Below are positions 30,030 to 39,000 of a DNA stretch of 41,950 bases, one piece after another. Position numbers and translations under genes: made by a program. Under the pieces are notes generated by a model. That model saw nothing but the letters and a program-made list of their open reading frames with translations. It did not search any database and was not told the DNA's origin. The stretch is from contig JAQGDQ010001418.1 in assembly GCA_030141605.1 (NCBI GenBank), positions 1-41,950 on the forward strand. The letters run 5' to 3'. Numbering within the stretch: position 1 is the stretch's first letter; each line of letters starts with the position of its first letter. Source of the stretch: Tubiluchus corallicola (lineage: Eukaryota; Priapulida; Priapulimorpha; Priapulimorphida; Tubiluchidae).

Positions 30030-33000
30030 CTAGGAAAATATAAAAGTTCACAATTATACAAGATTGTCATATCATTATGTGTAATACCAAAGAAATTGCT
30101 AAACTGGAAGAGAAAATGCAACGGTACACCTGGAATGTGGATGGTCAGACCTTTGGGTGAAGGTCAGCTTTGCTTTTTCGGCCACTTTTGCTTGCTTAGT
30201 TACCTCTGTTCTGTAAACACTACTAATTCGTCGACAAAATAATACATTGATCTGTTGCGTACGGGTGCGGGCACACATTTAACTAAAGCTGAACCAGTTC
30301 TGTAATTAAAACTGTTGACACCATATACATTACATTACATGTGCATCAGGTTTTGTTAATACAAAAATATGATAAAATTCATGAATTCTGCGCTAGAGAC
30401 CTAAGAAGCTAGCTTATGGTAGGCCACTAGAATTAGTTACGAAAAAAATTACAATATATACAGATACAATATTACAATATATACAGATATATATATACGG
30501 GTGGGAAGTATTAAAAATATTATTATACTAGAGGGGAAGTTTTTGAAAATGAAAAACAACAAATCATGATTGAGTGATCAGTTATGTTTCAAGTAAGTTT
30601 AATTTATATTTTTTTTAAATATGGAAAGCGAGTTGGCATTTTTAATAGCTGTAGCAATTGAATTCCAATGGCCCTTACATATGGAATTCAATTGCTCCAG
30701 CTATTAAAAATGTCAACTCGCTTTCCATATTTAAAAAAATATATATAAATTAAACTTACTTGAAACATATAACTGATGACTCAATCAAGTTGCTATGACT
30801 TCATCTTTTTAGAAGCTGTTAATAAACATCTGACACTCCACGAGTGGCGGCTCGTAGCTAAAATTACCTGGGGCTGCTGCAAAATTAAAAAAATTTTAGC
30901 CACTGTTTTAATACTGTGTAGAGACCAAACAAACGTGTAATTTGCTGTAAAACAAAAATTTGAGTGCTGTAATAATTTGTAATTGTAATTTTAAACAAAC
31001 AAACATACGAGAGTTTATAAATAAACATGATGAAATCTTAAACAAAAAAATATTTTTTCCTTACTAATAGCCCAAATTACGCAGTTCAAGGTCGATCCAT
31101 TCACAGTGCGCACGTGACAACTGGCAACAAACTGTATGAATGACAATACTTTCTCTACCTGGACTCAGACAAGCTCGCACGGCCGCATGCGCACAACAGC
31201 CAAACACTGCGTTGCTGTAGTGTACTGTGCTGGGCTGTGAAGCAAACAGTACTACCCTCACATGCTCCGGTTCCGCACAAGTATAAAGAAAGAACTAAAG
31301 AAAAAAGACTTATTATGTTGAAAATTATCGATAACATTGTGTGAAAATAGGGGGTGCCGTAGTTCCACAGTACCTATACATGAGCCGCCACTGCCCTTAA
31401 ATGTTACTATAACTATAGCATGGGAACTTTTGCAAAAAACAAAAAATTGGCATTTGACCAAATTTTTGGTGCATTTTATGATGAAGCGTCGTAATGTAGT
31501 TCTAACTCTCCCGACTTATGGATGGTTGCGCATACTCAGAAATGATTACGGCAGGGGTGTGCAAATTATCTGACTAGCCGGGCCACATTAAACTTTCCCG
31601 CAATTCCTGCGGGCCACAGACAGTTTGATCAAGGAGCCAAGTACAGAAAGGCCTAATAATGATTTTTTTGCATCCGACCTGCGTACATCATTACTACTAC
31701 ACTCAAGAAACTATTTTAGAAGTTATTAAAATTTATATTACAAACCATGTATTTCTACTTTCAGGACAGATAGTGGTAATTTCATTACAATGCATATTAG
31801 TAATGTGTATCATACAGTCTGTGTAGTACAGTGACATTAAGCTACAACCGTCTTGTAACTGTTAATGGCATCTGATCTAGTAGAAAAAATTACCCGCACT
31901 ATCTTTGGGATCGTGGCACGGACTTCAGCTGGATACACTCAATTAATCGCCCGGGCCGCACTTTCATTAGGTTGACAAATTCTCTCGGCGGGCCGCAATT
32001 TGCACACCCCTGGATTACGGCATTTACAACTTGACAACCGCGTGTCAAACACCTAAAAACAGGATCCCGGGACGAAGACAAGGATTCCGGGAAGAAGACA
32101 AGGATCCCGGGACGAAGACAAGGATCCCGGGACGAAGACAAGACGAGACGACTCACCTTTGACAACGAAAGATCCGGTTGACGCCATGGAGTACAGACTT
32201 CTCGTGTCCAACTGATTAGAGCGAGGAAATAACAGCGGCGGCCGTCCATCGTTCATCTCCGTGCTATTCTGATCTAGACTATGATGACTAAAAATAAACA
32301 ACAAGAAAGAAATTGACAATTAAAAAGAACACATATTAAGAAGCGTAAAATATACCGACTCCGTTCCAAAAACCTTTTTACGTAAGATTTTGATTCTTTT
32401 TTCTCTGCGAGCACCACAAAGTGGCTGAGTTCACTAACACTGATAAAATGAGCAGTCACGCTTTAGATGCTCGAATGTACATTAATATTTTGGTCCCCAA
32501 GCCACAGTTACAAATAGAAGCAGTTAAGTGAACAAATATATCTTGTTGTTTTGAACACTGGTGAGTTATCAGCATTTAAAGGAGACGGGATGATTTTTCG
32601 TACACTACCCCATTTTCAAGTACGATAAAAAGTACATATTTTAACACAATTAATACTGCAAAAGCATTTCTGGCAATTAAATAATAGATTAAAAACTTAG
32701 TTAACGGCGGGCGAGCCCAACTATTGCTGACATCACAAACTAGCATAATTTTCAACATCAAAAATATTCCACGAGCGTGTTCTTTCTTTCTTCACAATGG
32801 GTAAAGACTGTTACGTGGTAGTGGTAGCGTGGTGCACAATATATAGATAGAACAGAAGATTAATTAAGACTAAAGTAAAAGTGTTATTAGTAAGAAGACA
32901 TCTTGAAATAACTACAACCAAGAGTAAACTTGTGGTGCCATCTATAGGCTTCAATTACAAGTTCACTTAACAAAGATTATTGTGAAATAAACTGCAACGG

Positions 33001-36000
33001 TTTATTAATTCTGTTGCTAACAGATGATGTATTCAACAAAATATCATTAATTTGTTAATGAAAATTGCTGGTAAATCATCCACCCACCACCACATTAACT
33101 CTGTACACCACTAATAAGTCTTTTCACAGTTTCGTTCTGCGCACGCCGCACGCTCAGTTGATATAGGTCAAAGATTAAGTGTACACCAGTAACGCACCTT
33201 AACTACAACTGTCATGTGATGAGTGTAAAGCAAAGGCGTCTGCCACATCAGTTCAATAACTTCAGTTGTTTTATGTCAACTTTACGTTAGCTGTGTATAG
33301 AGTGATTTATTAGCAGGATCTCGCTTGGAAACAAGAAAAAACGAATTAAATACGGTTCTAGCTAGCTGTTAAAACTGTTACTGTTACAACAGCATGGGCT
33401 GTGAGGTGTTGTCTGGTACACTTAACCTTTGACCTTTTCATGATAATCATCAATCGCTGGAACTGTGAAAAGGCTTATTACTGGTAATGTTTTTCCTCAT
33501 AACCATAAGTCATTTGCCCACACTGTTTCTCGACACTAGGCGGAGGAGCTGCACAAGCAGCCAACGGCTAGAGGACGGAGGAGGTCAAGTGACACAATGG
33601 CCATGTGTAGAGGAGTAAACCTTTCAAATCAGGAGTGGAGCCCCGAAGGCGGATCAGTGCAGCATGCTCACTGACTCCGGCAGCTCCTGCAGCCAACCTG
33701 GTGCCAAACGTATCGCTCCGCTTTCCTTTGGACTACACCAGGGAGGAGGAGAGGGGGTTCCTGTTGTCTGGGCAACTCAGGATCTCCATACACCTTGCCT
33801 AGGCGTGCGCCCCGGAGAGGCCACTCCAGTGGTTCAAGGATCGTACTGCTCAGCCACAGTCGACGCTGCAGCTCCATCAATGTGGTCAATAACTGACTCT
33901 CTTGGCGCACACTCCATTGTCTTCCGAGACAGAAGGATGCCAACAACAAGTCGTTCGGTCGACCCGACATTTCATAACAAAATTTTATGAAATACGATGA
34001 AATAAGAGTATAATGCCTTATTTAAAAGCAGCCCAATATGGAAACCATGGCAATTGACTTACCTGCATTGTGAAACCTTTTCCAAATAATCGCCGTCCCG
34101 ATGTAACCTGTGCAGACTTAAGCTTTCTAATACATCGGAATCGACATCTTTTGAATGCTGTATCAAGTATGCCTCTAACTTTTTTCTCTCGGTTCTGGAG
34201 TAAAAACAAAATAGAAAACATCTAAGTTAATTATCTACTAACATAATTAAGTACAGTCAGCCTCGGATATAACAGACACCTCGGAACTGGAAAATATACA
34301 ATGTCCCTTACAGACGAAGTAGAGTCAGACCGAGGGTGCATCTAGGGTACATTCAGTGCAAACGGTGTGTAGGAAACTCCTTCAGTGATGCGAGATGTAT
34401 GTGACCGCAGAAACCGAGCTGTTCGAAGGCCGAGTTTGCGAACAATTGAGGTTAAAAATTCATCAATTTCGCTTTGATCATACGGTCCCTTATATGCGAG
34501 GTATAATTTACCTGGGTTTCTATTACGCGGGACCTGAAGATCTCGTCCCTTATAACCGAAAGACTCTAATATCCAAGTACGTTATATACAAAGATTTTTA
34601 CATAAGAAAATGTGACGAAAAATCGGGACCGGTGTTGGTGGTCCCTTATAAGCGAGTACCTTATATGCAAAGATTGTTAACATAAGAAAAACGTTACAAA
34701 AAATCGGGACCGGTGTTGGTGGTCCCTTATAACCGAAAGTCTCTTATATCCGAGTACCTTATATGCAAAGATTTTTACATAAGAAAAACGTTACGATAAA
34801 TCGGGACCGGTGCTGGTGGTCCCTTATAAGCCAATGTCCCTTATAAGCAAGTACCTTATACCCGAGGTTGACTGTAAATATAATGCCGAATTACTTTTAT
34901 TAAATCACTTACATACTTAATTTGAAGTTTATTAATAATGATGGAATACCCACAAAACTTTGTTAAATTTTGAAAACCAAGTATTGCGGCCGTAAGAGAG
35001 GTCATATTGCTAAACACGCGTCGCGCTTTTTTGAACTTTACATGACTCATAAATTCTTTCAGAATTTTTAGAGTGAAATTGTTTATAACAAGGGTAAGAA
35101 AGGTAGAAATACACTAAAACCGGAAATAAATATGCGCAACGATGTAAGCAAAATTCATAATTAAATCTGCAGTAAAAATGGACGCAATTTATGATTTCAT
35201 TACTATTGTACTTTTTTAGAATAATCATCTTACTCTTAGAAGCACAAAATAAGCAAATAAATACATTTCAGTCCATAACACTAAGCAGGGCCTATTTCAG
35301 CCTAAGCGAGGCCAGGGGAAGTGGGGCGTGTGAGGCCCCCCAGAAAATTTTTGAATTGCTAGAACGCCGGAGAAGCATTTTCAAAGAGAAAATATGGAGT
35401 TATACAGTTGTTAAAGGAAAGAACAATAGAAAGAAAAACTGCTTTATTCTCAAGACCAGTCCTTAATACTTGTCAAATAGTCAAATAAAAAACAACATCT
35501 TTGCAATATGTAATTCCGTACTCTCACTTCCGTACAAGCCGGTGTTAGAAATTCCAAAATTGAAAACAGCTGAACATCGGCACCGAGCCGCACAAGGCAA
35601 ACGGTGTGCGTGCGGCAAGAGAGAGAGAGAGAGAGAGGAGGCAGTATGTTCGCATAAAGGAAAAAAGTTACCTCGGCGCGAGGCCCCCGTGGAGGGTGAG
35701 GCCCCGGGGAAGTATCCCCACTTCCCCCCTTGAAATAGGGCCTGACACTAAGACAGGTGCTATAAATGTAAGGGTCTGAAAAAAATTGGACATGTCTAAA
35801 ATGCTCAATTAAGTCTGGATCCGCTAGACAACTATCTGCTTGAATTTTTCTGCCGAAATTAATTAATATAATTAATTTAACATGCGTACAATTGTTGCTG
35901 CAATTCCATAATTATTTCTTCCAGCTGCTGACGCTCGCGTTGCATTTCCCGGTTTTTCTGTTCGATAATGTCAACCAGGTGGCGATTTTGCCGACTTACG

Positions 36001-39000
36001 TCTCTCAGTTGATTGTCACGGACGTGGGTCAGTTCTTCTAAATAACTCTGCAAAAAACAATGATCACATCTGTAAAAACAATGATCACATCTGTAAAAAC
36101 AATGATCACATCTTTAAAAACAATGATCACATCTGTAAAAACAATGATATCATCTGTAAAAACAATGATCACATCTGTAAAAACAATGATCACATCTGTA
36201 AAAACAATGATCTCATCTGTAAAAACAATGATCTCATCTGTAAAAACAATGATCACATCTGTAAAAACAATGATCTCATCTGTAAAAACAATGATCACAT
36301 CTGTAAAAACAATGATCACATCTGAAAAAAAACAATGATCACATCTGTAAAAACAATGATCTCATCTGTAAAAACAATGATCACATCTGTAAAAACAATG
36401 ATCTCATCTGTAAAAACAATGATCACATCTGTAAAAACAATGATCACATCTGTAAAAACAATGATCTCATCTGTAAAAACAATGATCTCATCTGAAAAAA
36501 CAATGATCACATCTGTAAAATCAATGATCTCATCTGTAAAATCAATGATCACATCTGTAAAAACAATGATCACATCTGTAAAAACAATGATCACATCTGA
36601 AAAAAAACAATGATCACATCTGTAAAAACAATGATCTCATCTGTAAAAACAATGATCACATCTGTAAAAACAATGATCACATCTGTAAAAACAATGATCT
36701 CATCTGTAAAAACAATGATCACATCTGTAAAAACAATGATCACATCTGAAAAAAAACAATGATCACATCTGTAAAAACAATGATCACATCTGTAAAAACA
36801 ATGATCACATCTGTAAAATCAATGATCACATCTGTAAAAACAATGATCACATCTGTAAAAACAATGATCTCATCTGTAAAAACAATGATCACATCTGTAA
36901 AAACAATGATCACATCTGAAAAAAAACAATGATCACATCTGTAAAAACAATGATCACATCTGTAAAAACAATGATCACATCTGTAAAATCAATGATCACA
37001 TCTGTAAAATCAATGATCACATCTGTAAAATCGATGATCACATCTGTAAAATCAATGATCACATCTGTAAAATCAATGATCTCCCATGTTCGTTTGTAGT
37101 TTTGCATATTTTATTGTTAAATGTAAATTTACGAAGAAAAATAAATTACTAATCTAATCTAATCTCGTAATTATCTCTAATATCTTGCATAAAGTACCTA
37201 TCACCGACTAAAACTGCCTGTGCATGTAAAGCACGATGCGTGATCCGCAATGCATGAGGCATATTGATTATTTCCACGTGTCAGTAAATGCCATGCGTAT
37301 TAACAAAGTCCAATGAGCTCCAATGAGGTTATTGTTCACGAAAGAAAGAAATCAGTAATTTTTGGAAGTCAGGTCTCTGTCGAAATAGTCACATTGGCAG
37401 TACTGGTTTATCTTTGTACTATTAAACGGAAAAACTCAAAAGAAAACACAGGTGCATATGTGCATAACATTTTGCCGGAGAAAGAGAACAGTATGACATG
37501 TAATACTTTTTTTGACCAAGTTGTTAAATCCACAAAAATTCCTTAAATCCTTAGGGCCTCAAATATTACAGGAATTCAACAGCAATCTATGGCATATGTG
37601 TATGAAACTAGGGTCGCAAAGAGAGCGCAACTTATCATGAAAGATGAATTCTATCCAGGTAATAAATATTTTGAAATGCTGCTCCCCTTTGGTCGTAGAT
37701 TCCACTCAATTAACGCTAAAACCACAAGAACTTTGAATTCTTTCTGTCCCGTTGCACTTCGAACCATCAACAGTAAATTTCAGTAAATCTCCAATATTAA
37801 TTCTCTATGTCACTGTACAACTGATTGAATTATTTGTGTAAATCTCCTTGTTGTTTCCATCAGTTATTGCAGTACGTAAAACCATATATTTCATTGTATG
37901 TATTATGCTATAGTGTTCCCTCATTTATCGTGGGTGTTCCGTTCCAGGCCTAACCGCGATAAGTGAATTTCCGCGAAGTAGGTATGCTATACTTATTTTA
38001 GTAGTTATACATTATTTTAAGTCTTTATAAACCATCCCCACACTCTTAACCCTTTCCCATAATAACTTTTCCCGTACCTTTTGAAAAACCTTTCTTAAAT
38101 GTTCATAAAAATGTTTTAAACTCTTAAACCTAGATACGTAATTTTGACGGAGTGCCGCAAAAACCCGCGAAACAGCGAAAATACCCTGATAAATATTTTA
38201 CATTAATATTTTTGAAAACCCGCGAAACAGCGAGTCCGCGATAAACAAACCGCGAAGTAGCAAGGTAACACTGTAATGACAATAAACTGCTTGTTTTCTT
38301 ACTTACCTGCCTGCCTGCCAGCTTGCCTGCCTACCTGGCTGCCTGTCTACCTACCTTCCTTCTCACTCACTCACTCATTCTCTCACTCACTCACTCACTC
38401 ACTCACTCACTCACTCACTCACTCACTCTCACTCATTCACTCACTTACTTAGTTTCTTACTCAATTTGCTTGCTTCTAACTCACCTTTTGCTTGCACACA
38501 GTGTGGTATTTCTCCAACAGTTTCTCGTATCTCGCCCTCCACGTTTCATCGGTGTCATCATCAACATGCGACAAGCTGAAACCGCTGCTGGAGCGGCTAC
38601 AGCCGTGGAATGCGTCGTGTTCCAGCATATCACTGAGCTGCCCTTCTGGACTGCGACAAACAGAAATGATAATAAGATTATGAATTCAGAAAGCATTTAC
38701 AATAAGGGAGCTCTTCTGAAAATTGCATTTACACAGAATTAAAATCAATGCTGATTTATTTCATTCATTTACAGTTATAGTTCTTAAAGCGGGAAAAGAA
38801 GGCAATGTTAAACGATGACACAGAAAACTCTATATACAAAGTTATATTATTTGGCTTTGTGCTTAGCAGAAATTCAACAGCATATATGTCAAATCGGTTG
38901 GCATGATTTCTGACTAGGTGAATTGAAAGTTTTAATAAAGTTTTGTTACGGTTATACCTTGTACCTGTTCGTTATGTGGCACTTACATAAAAGTTGGTCT

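Noticed and set aside
33664-33990. 108-codon + strand ORF and its minus-strand partner
   Set aside because: Both strands open in a GC-rich block; no recognisable protein, probably an inserted repeat fragment.
34395-34685. 96-codon ORF
   Set aside because: Entirely within a Tigger-like MITE that occurs elsewhere with broken frames.
36052-37085. CRISPR-like regular array
   Set aside because: Units are head-to-tail without unique spacers, in an animal genome.
36038-37107. IIVFTDV / MITSVKT repeat proteins
   Set aside because: A 21-bp satellite in a RUNDC3 intron read in frame; no independent gene support.
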